This document shows positions 1 through 34,100 of a DNA stretch of 64,000 nt, piece by piece. Origin of the DNA: Gadus chalcogrammus (Eukaryota > Chordata > Actinopteri > Gadiformes > Gadidae). Below the pieces are notes generated by a model. It searched no databases, had not been told where the DNA came from, and saw nothing but the letters and a program-made list of their open reading frames with translations. How positions within the stretch are numbered: position 1 is the stretch's first letter; every line of letters begins with the position of its first letter. The position numbers and the translations under genes were made by a program. The stretch spans positions 19,737,325 to 19,801,324 of the forward strand of contig NC_079422.1 in NCBI RefSeq assembly GCF_026213295.1. The letters are read 5' to 3'.

Positions 1-1557
1 TTTCACTTGATAAATGTTTCGGCACATATAATAATGGTTCCAAGGAGGCGGGCAGAATGGTTAAAGACGACATGAAACACTTTTATATGCTATTTAATTG
101 CGTGCAAAAATATTCTTTGTTATTTTATTTTTATTGTCATTATTAATATTGGATGCAAAGCATCAATGTGATTTTAATTGGGTGTTACTAGCTATGTTTT
201 AAGACCCAACTGCACCCAAAAAAAAAACAAAAAGTCTCATAATGGTAAATTGTATTTCTTTGGCTCTCCGGATATATTTGGGGGCATACTTTTTTTAAAT
301 ATTTCTTTCTTTATTTTTTCATTATAAATATATATTGCCCAAAAGGAACTGAAATAATCCCAAACTATCAGTTGACCTATCGGCAGAAAGATGCTTAAAA
401 AAATACATACTAAGACGCAAGCTTGAAAGTAGCACCATACTTTACAGAGAGTCTTCAACTTTTCCTATAATATTAGGAAATATTACACAAATGTATTGAT
501 TTGTGGGAAGAGGACGAAACCCCTGCCTAGGCTAGGGGTCTACTGCCATTTAAATCAATCCGGCAGTGACTTGTTCAGACCAGCATATCAGCAGGGCTGC
601 TCGGTCACTCGTTCAAAGGTCTTTTTTGGGGTGTTCAAAACTCCATTTACAGCCTGTGGTGAACAGGTGATGCTTTTGTGCCATACTAAAAAACGTATAT
701 CCCATTGAGATTTCTGGAATGGGAAAAACAGAATATGGCCAGCCTTCCCTTTAACAGCCCCAGACATCTGTGCCATACGTTGATGCCAACACCACGAAAA
801 TGTCCTCCCTCCTGTCCCTTTTTAAAAAGTTTTGAAATCCATCAACTTTTAAATCGATACTTTTGTAGACGCAGGAGTAAAATTATCCTTGACAAATGAT
901 TTGGGTGGAGAAGATTTCCAGGCGGCTAAAACAAAACGCGCATTAGTCTGGTAATAATGTGGCTTGCGTTTTCGCTGCCCACATGTCAATAATACATTTA
1001 TTTCGAGAAGCTTTTGTCTCTAATAACGAGCAGGGAGAGACGACATTGAGGAAAAGGGATTTGGAGCGCAGTTGGCAACTTGAGATTTTGTTTTATTAGC
1101 TGGTCTGTTTATAGAAAATTACTAAAAGGGTCCAATTCGCAGTCAGGCTTTCAGGCTGGGACGGGGGTATTTAACAGAATGGCCCCATTCAAGGGATTTG
1201 TAGTACTTAGCATCATTAGGTCTCAGAAATAACTTGAGTAGATGCTGGTTTGTAGCTTAGTAAAATAATGTATTTCTTTTAAATAAAAAGGCTTCTTCAC
1301 CATTCATTTGTGGGTAAGCAATGACCTTGAGGCAAACAATGTGCTGCTGTGTCCTCCTATATTCCTCCTTCATTATACTGCGTTTCCTTTAACTTATCTT
1401 TCTTATTTCATAATTTAATTGTATTTGTTCTATTGTATGACTGTTTCTACGTGAAGCGCATTGAGTCAGCCTCGTGGTTGAATACTGCTATATAAATAAA
1501 GTAGCCTTAGCTCTATTCCACTGTCTCATGCCCCCCGTGCCCCCCCTGTGTCGGCAG
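1..1557 (+). other. ankib1 intron sequence (left edge)
   Basis: AT-rich unique sequence without recognisable exon or repeat family. The upstream ankib1 exon is expected further left. Confidence 0.6.
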
Positions 1558-23902
<22,345 letters not shown>

Positions 23903-26357
23903 CCCACGGAGGAGGAGGAGGAGGAGGAGGTCGCGAGAGGAAGAGGAGGGCTTGTTATGTGGAGAAGGCCCGGATAAATAAGCAGGGGGAAATAGAGGAA
24001 AGGAAGGCAGTGGGTGTTGGCGGGTTGACTGGGTCGGGGACTAAGACTGGGGAATGTGTTACAGGTCGCCATCTTCTGAGTCCCTTCTCATCTTCATGAG
24101 TCGTAGTTCTCCTAGCGGTAGTTCACAGAGGTTGGCTGCGGTGGAATTAGTGGCTTGCACTCACCTTCTGCTAGACCCATCGGTTCCTGTAATGGGCGTG
24201 ATTGGGCAGCCCGCTACTCAGTGCTATCTGTCTGGGTGGGTGGTGGGCATGATTCCCTACGGTAAGCACTCACTGAACCAATAACTGAACCAATAGATTT
24301 TCGAGGCCACGTGTTAATGTAACGTCGATTGAGTGCTTGTGTAAATGAGTCGCGTCTCTGGATTCTGTGCTAGAGTGACGTAAGAATATTTCTACGTCTT
24401 CTGTTACCTTTTCTTTTTTTTCTTCCACTGGAGTTAAAGCCTACTGTAGTTTTCGGGATGAGTTTGAAACTTAATTAGAGCGCATAGATTTATTTACATG
24501 TTATTTGACTGGGTATCTCGCCGTCTGTGTAACGCTATTCACTCCTCTCCTTATCAGCCTTCCGGTAAATGGGTGCCAAACACTGACTAGCAAGAGCGCA
24601 GTTTGTCGTCACCAAGTGGATTATTCAAAGCAAATTGTGCCTCTTTGCATTTTTGTTGACCCGACAAACTGAGAGTCATGAAATGGGATCTCGGTTTGAG
24701 AGCCCAGTCTTTCAGATATGATTATTATCATTATTATTATTATGAGTGCATCCTTTAAGATGTTAAAAGGGGGTTGTCTTTGAAGTAACTATACATAAAT
24801 ATTATCCATAGCGCAATTTCTACTATAAATAGTAGGTGAGCTGCTAAGACAACAAGTCGCCTACGGTTTCATTCAATGGAATTATAAGTGTATACTTATT
24901 TAGTACATGTCCTTATTTTGAAAGAAATGGCTCAAAAAGGAATTGCAATCTTGCTTATTGTGAACTAAAGAAAGAATATACTGTATGTTCTGAATCTGCA
25001 GCAATCTCACACGGCTTAACTTGCAGAAGATAGACATTGTAACCAAGCCACTGAGATGGTATGTAGTGGGTGACCTTGAGCTCTGTGACTTAGTTAATCA
25101 GGCCTGAGTCATTTGTATTTGTCCTCAGCAACATGGTGCCCGGCTAAAGCTTTGGCTGAGCCAATTCCAAGTAACATCTGGAGCCTTCAGAAGAACGGTT
25201 TCCGACGCATTCTCTCACAGTGCCTTCCTATATCGAAACGTATTATTATAATTATTATTCTGTTGACGCACTTCTTAAGAGTGTTACTGAGCAGTATTCA
25301 CAAACCATATAGAAATATATAATTTATAATATACATAGTATAAAACGGTGTATAAAATAAGTAATGTTCACCTTAAATTTGACTTCCCTCACACTTGGCA
25401 ATGTATGTGCCCCAACAAAGTATATCTAATTTAAATGACTTGATATTTTAACGGCCTTTCTGAAAATACTTAATTGGATCCCTGGTGACGAGAGTTCATT
25501 GTTTTTTATTCAGGAAGTACATAATGTTTATATTGAAGTACATTTTGGCTTGGTTTATGTCTCCCCTCGGCTTTTTGTGCTGATCTGAAATGGTTGACCT
25601 GGGTTATTTTGGAAGTAGACGTGAAAGTAAAGACTTGATGCGTAAACTCAAGAGGGTTGACTCGGTGAACAAGAGCACTGCGACAATTGACTACCTATCG
25701 CCTCCACCACAAGATGAAGGAACACCCTTCAAAGCAGCAATTTATGTCGAAGCAAAGACCAGGCGCCGCGTCTGAGACGAGAAAAACAACGCGACGCAGC
25801 GAGTCGAAACGGTTCGCAAGCTGAAACGGTGTAATTTGCTCCCATGTACAGTAGATGTGTCACAGCCGAGGGGCGTAAATAGGGTTCGTTATCTGGAAAT
25901 GAAGTCCCCGCTAATGGAGTGTTTGTTCTGGGGGACCTCCGCGGCGCCCGAACGTAGCAGTGGATCTTAATGTGTTGATGGCTTTGAAACGCGTCTTTGA
26001 AGATGTATAGCACGCGCGCGCTACGACGCGGTGAGTCATTAGTCGACGACGGTGCGGTGTGGTAATGAGTGTGGTTGCAAAGTGTTCCCCCCACTCCTAT
26101 TTCTTCTCCACTGTGTGTGTGTGTGTGCGTGTGTGTAAAAGGGCACGAGTCCTCCTTAAGGATTGTGTGTTCTCCTGTGTATTGCACTTCCGATTGTTCA
26201 GGTGATTATGATTTTAAAACTGACAAAACTTTTTGTAACACATTAAGATTTTTCTATTGTAAAGTAACTAATCCTTGAGATGCCGTTTGCACTTTCATAG
26301 TTTATACTTGATACATTCCCTCTTTATATGAAAGGAAAAAAAAAGTGTGCTGATGCC

Positions 26358-26363
26358 AATAAA
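26358..26363 (+). terminator. ankib1: ankib1 poly(A) signal AATAAA
   Basis: A canonical AATAAA followed about 25 nt later by GGTGGTG and a run of T, the usual downstream element. It is the last good + strand signal before the oppositely oriented gene. Confidence 0.6.
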
Positions 26364-27325
26364 ATGAGTTGAGTTTTATTGAAGGTGGTGTTTTTTTTTC
26401 CGAGAATTAACATAGGAACGGATGATGAATATTTCTATCCTCATACATTTGCATTAAAGTAAGGGTATGTCACTTTAGCTCCTATGCAATTGTATTAGAA
26501 AGTCATTAAAAGTCTGTGATACACATAATGGTAATTCAAGAGCCCCTCAGCTGTCTTCCAGGGGAAAGAGTTGTTCCCTAATGCGGACAGCCCCTTTTCG
26601 GCTAATGAGCCTTGGTCAAACCGTTCTGCTGTAGTGCAGCGGAATACATTTTGTTTCTACCAAGAGCAGCCTTTAAACCAACTAAGCAGAAATATCTGCA
26701 ATTAAGCAGGGGGATATCTGGGTGGAAAGGCCTACCTGTCCAACAGAACCGTCAGTCAGGGAGAGACACAACATTTCTGGAGGGTGAGGGATTGATGGCC
26801 CTCTGAGTTTGGAGGGATCGTATTGGGAAAATGCATTGAAATCCCAGATGCAGGGTTTCCATGTACAGAAGGGTAGAGGAAGGGGAGGGCTGCTTGGCAG
26901 GCAAACAGACAATAACGGCTTTTGCACATAACAAAAATAACAGCAAATTGTAAGAACAGTATGCAATATTTACATCCATTTCCCCTCTTGACAACCGTGT
27001 AATGCATTTTGAATAATTGTTCCCACACCCGGCTTTTCAACCAACTATTAGCCATAAGTGTTCCTGGGAATTAATATATAGAAAGACAGACACCTCAGTG
27101 CAGAACACATTAAAGCCATACCATCAAATCACGTAAGAAACCCTACCATTAAACCCGACGGACAGGGAAAAGTGCCATTGAAGGGAAAACCAGCGTCAGT
27201 GCATTGCTCGTCGTTAAACACAAAAGTGCGATAAACTGGGATAAATCTGTTTACGGCGAGATTGATTAAAGATGGCCGTGCCTTCACTTAACACGCATCA
27301 TTCAAACCCAGGTCTCGACAGAGGC
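26360..27325 (-). other. tmbim7-like 3' UTR (predicted)
   Basis: Unique, moderately AT-rich sequence between the stop codon at 27326 and the convergent poly(A) signals. No coding exon was seen on either strand. Extent is inferred. Confidence 0.45.
26375..26380 (-). terminator. tmbim7-like poly(A) signal AATAAA (minus strand)
   Basis: TTTATT on + is AATAAA on -. On the minus strand it is followed within about 35 nt by a CACAC-T9 tract, a plausible U-rich downstream element. It would give the tmbim7-like gene a 3' UTR of about 0.95 kb. Confidence 0.5.
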
Positions 27326-27478
27326 TCAGCGGCACAGGCCGATGAGCTGCAGCAGTAGCAGGAACAGGGTTATGATGTCCAGGTACAGGTTGAGGGCGGC
27401 GAAAATGTACTCCTCGGGTGAGATCGAGTACTTCCGGTTCTTCCCTCCCACCATCTGCTGGGTGTCCACCACCAAGTA
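27326..27478 (-). CDS. tmbim7: tmbim7-like terminal coding exon (TM6 end, TM7)
   Basis: YLVVDTQQMVGGKNRKYSIS, then PEEYIFAALNLYLDIITLFL to LLLQLIGLCR and TGA at 27328-27326. The DTQ Asp and SPEEYIFAALNLYLDI are the strongest family signatures. It starts in phase 0 after an acceptor AG at 27479-27480. Confidence 0.93.
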   Translation of the reverse strand, partial: YLVVDTQQMVGGKNRKYSISPEEYIFAALNLYLDIITLFLLLLQLIGLCR

Positions 27479-30400
27479 CTGGCACACGGGGAGAGACATA
27501 GACAAGGATTCAGGGGTAGACAGCTCTACATAACTGGTGCAGTATCCCTGCGCAGGTAAGGATTCCATTTGTAGTCTTATCCTAGCTATCAGTTGTATAG
27601 AGGGACTGGGTTAACCTAGAGATTGTTAATACTTGGTTCTATGGACATCCTTACTGGACCGACAGCGGTATATTGTTGTTTCTCTTCTTCTGATAAATGT
27701 ATTCATATTAAGTCACTTTGGATCTGCAAAATGGCCTAAATGTAAATCTTAATGTATTCCGGAGGAAATAGGTTTTAGTGTGTGTGAGTTCATCGCAGCT
27801 TCAGAAAAAATAAAACCCAGTAGGCCTAGAGGGTGAAGTACGGATTGAAGGTTGACATTTGGCCGCCCATAAACAACTTGTGGATTTCCGTCGACAGCTT
27901 GTTGAGCTCTGCGTGCGGCCGTCACCACACAGGTCAGCAGAACGAAAGCCTGGATCACCACATCCGCTGTCGAGGCCAACAGCACACGGTCGGGGGGGGG
28001 TGGGGGGGGGGGGGGGGGGGCGGTGATGATGATGAAAGCTCACCACCGCCGTCAGGCGACGCGCAGTCGACGCAACAACAAGAGCTGAAGAGTGTCCTCT
28101 TCAATACTTAACACTCACCGGCATGTCTGACCTCTGGCTGAACCTCTTTGCATGGCTTGAAGCTGCTCTTTTGTGGTTCCCCCCAGTCACATCCGAGACG
28201 CATATCGTAGAAATCACTTGAACCGTTTAGTTTAGTGTTTTGTGTGCTACTTACTATGGAGAAGAGCAGGGTTCCAATACATGCGTACATAATGTAGAGG
28301 TACTGGGTAGACAGAGGAAAAAGAGCACAGCTTCAAAACAACAGCATATTTCTGGTTGTATCCAAATAGAACTTGAGGCAGTAACCCATATTCTTCTAGT
28401 GGACCCATTTTCACTGAGATTCTAATCAGCCAACCATCTGAGTGCTACAGACTGTTCTCATGCAATACAGTCTTGAATAATGCGTTCATCAATAAAATCC
28501 CATTCAATAAGTCACTAGTTGGGTACTATGAAAATCCGTGTATGGTTCGTTCTTTGAATATTCAGATTTAAAACAAAATCAGAAAAACCAAATAACAGAG
28601 TCGTTTATTGGTTTTTCTGATTTGGTATTGAAACGGAAAAAGGGCAAAAGGAATAAACAAATAAACTGAATTTTTCTGTTTTTTAAATAAAAACGGGAAT
28701 AGCCTACTGAATAATCCAGTTGCCTGTTTTGTTTGTGTGATATTTAGATAAAACCACAATGAATGCCGGGAAAAGGGCACGTGGTTTTAAAAAAATACAT
28801 ATAAAGACGTTTCAAACTTTCCATTGAGTCTCGCATTCTACAATGGCCAGCTTTATTGTTTTTCCGTGGGAGCCGGCGACTAGGAAAAGGCCTAGAATGG
28901 GATTCAACATTAGTCTGCGAGTGGACGATATGACTGTCGGTTGCCGAAATACTCCCAAAAACTCTTGTTTGACGTCTTTAAAGGGGACATATTATACCAC
29001 CAGGTGTGAGCGTGAATAGCCTTACAAACCGTTTAGAAATCTGCCCCATATGACATCACTAGTGGGCGTGTCCACCTAGTTCTGTGCTGGATAGATCAGT
29101 CTACCAGCCTACCAAGTGGACTTAAGTAAACGTTACTCATCTATCCAGCACAGATCTAGGTGGACATGCCAACTACTGATGTCATATGGGGCAGATTTTC
29201 GAAACGGTTAGTAAGGCTAATCACACTCACACCCGGTGGTATAATATGTCCCCTTTAAGAGAGAGTGATGATGACACCGGAAGTGCTTCTAACAATAGTT
29301 ATAGTTGCTATTCCTCACTTTGTGTGAGAAAACAACTCATCAGTTTTCTCCTGAGGGCAGATGGATACATCCTGATAAATCAAGTCTGGCCCCTAGATTT
29401 ACCTGGGATCTCAATATCGCGCAGAGCAATCCGAAAGACACCAGGGTCCAGCCGAAGGCCCACAGAGAGCCCCTGGCTGCGGTGAAGTCCCACTGGAGAA
29501 CACACAGGAGTTGAGAAAGAGGATAAGTTCAGACTAATTATGAAGAGCTACTGGAACATTGTAAGTCTACATTGAAACCTACAACAGAAGCTGTGCTTGA
29601 GAGCCCCTGCATTGCAGCTGTGCTCGGCACTACCTGGCATTATGGGACGTACTGCAGTAACCCCACAAGAGAACAAAACAAGGCAACAGATCAAAGACCT
29701 GGAATACTGTCCGTTGAAGTGTGTGTTTGCAAAGATCTAATATTCAGATGCTTTGAACACTTTTTCAGACTGCAACACAAACACAAAGCGGGTTTCACTC
29801 TCGGTTTCACTTTCAGTTTTCCTTCACCTTGGGTTTAGTATTGGTGGGGGCAGCGGGGCCTTACCTTGGACTGCATGGCAAACACGCTGAGGGAGAAGGA
29901 CACCAGGGCCGTCGCCCCCATGGCCCAGAGAACTGCTTCCGCTGCATAGTAGCTATTGATAGAGATGAGGACACACACTTTTACTCACGCACACACATGA
30001 ACTACCCCACAGCTAGCTAGCACTAGCTCTAAAAAAATAAAAATCTCCGGGGAATATAAATGTTTCTTTCGTTTATTTTATGAATCCACAAGTCTCTTTC
30101 ATGTGAGGGAACCAGAGACCACGCGTTGGATATTCGTTGCATTATACATCCACCGTTGCTCAATTGATATCACTAAAAGCATCAGTTATGGCAATCTTCT
30201 ATTAATATGATAATATGGAATGCATTATTGATGACGGAAGGCATCAAACAGCCAGGCTCATCGAAGCCTGGCTGGAGAAGTAGCCCCAGTAGAAAATGTA
30301 GCATTGAGTTCAGTTGAACTCCTACGTTTTGTTTCATATTTTGTTGACTTCGTTGCCAAATCATCAACAACGACTTATCAGCATATACCAGCTGTAATGT

Positions 30401-30998
30401 CTTCCTAATCATATTTAAATGTCCCTCTATTTCCTAGCTGCTTTCTCTGCGAACATGACAGCTCTGGAGACTTACACTGTTAGGGACCCCAGCATCATAC
30501 CCTCGGCAATGGTCTGAGAGGTAGAGAGAGAGAGAGAGAGAATGTGAACAAATTAGCAATAGCAATAGAGTGAAACAGACAGGCAGGGAATCAGGGAGAG
30601 GGCGATGATGGTGAGTAAAAACAAAGGAACCAAACACTACAAAGGCAAGAGCCAGGGAAGTGGTGGGCAGCAGGACAGCCTCCACTGTGTGGGGCTGGAG
30701 GTGTGATGAGGAAGGCTTACAAACAGGCCCAGGGCGATGAAGTTGAGGGGCACCCGCCGACGGATGCCAACGCAGCAGGAGAAGACGAAGATCATTACTA
30801 GCACCACCGCCCTTCAACACACATGTACATACACACACATACATGAATACACACACACATGAATACACACGTACATACACACGCACACACACATGGAATA
30901 CACACACAAACACACACACACATAAATACCCATGTGCATGCACAACACACACACTTTAAAATACACATATATACACACACACACACACATCAAAATAT

Positions 30999-31036
<38 letters not shown>

Positions 31037-31044
31037 CAAAATAT

Positions 31045-31075
<31 letters not shown>

Positions 31076-31080
31076 TCAAA

Positions 31081-31160
<80 letters not shown>

Positions 31161-34100
31161 GCTAGCTGTGGGTGGACAGGCCCACAGGTACATTGGATTT
31201 GATTGGAGGAGCACTGCTTACATCATGCAGTAGGAGAACCAGTAGGTGGACAAGGTAAACTGCCTGAGAGCGTCCCTACAGAAACACAACGAGGAGAGAC
31301 ACATTTGAAACTGTTTTCTATGTTTGTTTATATCAAACATGCACAATGATTTCATGCCACTATTTTGCATCCTACGATTGGCCAGTAGTCCGTCACAGCC
31401 ATTACCCAGAGTGAATCAATCTCCGTAGCCAACTGCCGCTGCGTTTGAGTAATAACCAGCGAGGCACTTTGGCGAACCGCGATGGCCGTAAATAACGACA
31501 CAAATAAAAATGACTCCAAACCATAATGGCTGCAATCAGATGAATAGTGCTCTTAAAACTTAACGGAAAAAAAAACCCATCCAAAGCTAGTTAGGGGCTG
31601 ATGGCCACCTGATTGGACGATGGTCTTCTCCGATCCGATAGAACGGAGGCCGTGCCTCTGGCGGGGATGACTCACCAGTAGAGGAAAGCGCAGATGATCC
31701 CCACGGTAACCAGGAGCTGAATCATCAAGGTCAGGTACACCTTCCGTATGAACCCTGGAGGGAGAGAGACGGGAGTCAGACAGGAGGACAGACAGAGAGG
31801 AGGGAGTCAGACAGACAGGAGGGAGTCAGACAGACATGGGGGGGGGGGAGTCAGACAGACATGGGGGGGGGGGGTCAGGCAGACGAGGAGGGAGTCAGAC
31901 AAACATGAGGGAGTCAGACAGACATGGGGGGGGGGGGGGGGGGTCAGACAGACGAGGAGGGAGTCAGACAGACAAGGAGGGAGTTAGACAGACAAGGAGG
32001 GAGTCAGACAGACAGGAGGGAGTCAGACAGACATGAGGGAGTCAGACAGACATGGGGGAGGGGGGGGGGGGTCAGACAGACCAGGAGGGAGACAGAGAGG
32101 AGGGAGACAGGGGGGCAGAGAGACAGTGGGGCAGACAGACAGGCTAGCCGGACAGGTCGACACGTAAAGCGGATCATCAGCCCAATGCTAATGCAAATTC
32201 TATTAATGCTAATATTACTGATACCAATAACAAAACTTCCAATAATACTACGACTAATAATTATTATACTAACACTACTAATAATATTACCAACAATAAT
32301 ATGTATAGTAATAATAGTAATACTTGTATTAATACTAATACTAAGATAAGAGTGGGCGAGGAGGAGGAGTGACTCAGACAGAAGAGAGCCACACGAGAGA
32401 TGGAGAAAAAGGGATAAACAGAACAGGTGCAAGAGAGACGCGCGGTCCATTTAGGGCAGCAGTTTATTACCATAAACGTGTTGAGCTATGTATTGAAAGC
32501 CCTATTGCACAGCCTTTTTTTTTTCCCCCTTCATGAAATGAGCTTTATGGGTAAGGAGGCCCAGTGAATAGGGGGGGGGGGGGGAGAGCCAGGGAACCAT
32601 TTTCAATTTCAAATCAATTTCGAGGAAACACAGTCACACAAATGAAGGGGTAAACATTGGCTTCTGTAGTCCAGTCACACACTAAGGGATGCGTGCTGCC
32701 CATACTAAAAGACCCCCCCCCCGCTCTCTCCTCCACCTCTCTCCCCCCTCTCTCTCCCCCCACCCCCAACCCGGCAATCTCTCGTTTACCCCCCCCCCCC
32801 CCCCCCGCACCCATCACCATCTCCCCCCCTCCTCCTCCGTCACCTCTTCTCACTCCCGCGTCGCTGAAGCAGTTCTCCTCCTCCCCCTCCTCCTCCTCCT
32901 CCTCCACCCGGTACTCGGGGGGGCTGTCGGGGGACTGCACGCCCCCGTACGGTGCCTGGCCCTGGGGATACGCCGTGTTGTCGTAGCCCCCCGGGGGGTA
33001 CACCACCGCGATGCCGGACTTCCCCGCCTCCACCTGCGCCTGGGGAACGGGGGGGCGGAGCAGAGCTGTGTGAGGGGGGTGAGGTGAGGGTGAGGGGGTC
33101 AGGGGTCGGACCCCATGCTGGGCGGAGGACGTGGGGAACACCGTGGGAACGGAGTTAACATGAATGTATGGAGGATAGGATTCTCTGCTGGGGTGCTGCT
33201 CTCATGTTCAGTCTTACATTCAGTGAACGTATGCATACCAGACACATATAATATATAACCATATATATATAAATATATACTTCGTTTTTTTATAATTAGT
33301 ATTTTCCAATTTGAGAATTTATATATATATATTTTTTTTTTTACTAGTTGTACGTTGATTAATGGTTTCATTTTTGTCATTACGCACCAACTTATCTATC
33401 ACAATCAATTGGTCATGTAGGTCTACACACACTGATGCTAGTTGACATTTGTACCCACCCTATACAAACCAGCCTCTCCCTCTCTTTATATCTCTGTCTC
33501 TCTCTACCACTCTCGTTCTCTTTATTGATTTTATCAGTATCCCTGGAGTGATTATGGTCTGGGATTGAATTCATAAGATTCTACAGGTTCATTGGGAGTG
33601 GTGGTAACTTATGTATGAGATCAAAGGAAATAAATGGAATCAATCCTAGTGAGAGCATGAAGTGATTTGGCAGCATTACGAATGTGTTTAGGCAAAGAAC
33701 ACAGGGGATGGCACTGGTTACGACCCCAGGATTGCTCTGAATTCCCCTAAAGCTGAACTCAAATTGGAATGTGTGAACTAATCACCAATTACCAAACTCA
33801 ATAAATCTCAATTTGTAAGCGTTTCTATTTTGACCATTTCAGTGTTTGTCTCTGTTAAAGCGGGGATATTTAGACAATTTCCCCTGTTCCCATATTTGTT
33901 CTCAGATAGGCTTATAACCACTGTCTTACGAATGACATTTAAATCTAAAAAATTCTGATAACAAACCAGCTCAGATCTGTCTGAACGAGGCGTTTCACTT
34001 TTGGCTAAATGTTGCTGTCGGGAAAGAATCTGTTGGTGCGAAGTAGACCATTGAGGTCCGTGATGCAGGTTAACCGGAACCTTCGATTAGTGAGTACAGA

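Larger units (their letters stand above)
23903..26385 (+). other. ankib1: ankib1 3' UTR (predicted)
   Basis: About 2.5 kb from the stop to the AATAAA at 26358-26363, with a GT/T-rich element just after it. No other good gene model lies between. It includes a short GT run at 26112-26137 and AT-rich unique sequence. The 3' end is inferred from the signal, not observed. Confidence 0.6.

Noticed and set aside
31753..32140. CRISPR-like regular repeats
   Set aside because: Direct variable minisatellite without unique spacers, in a vertebrate intron.
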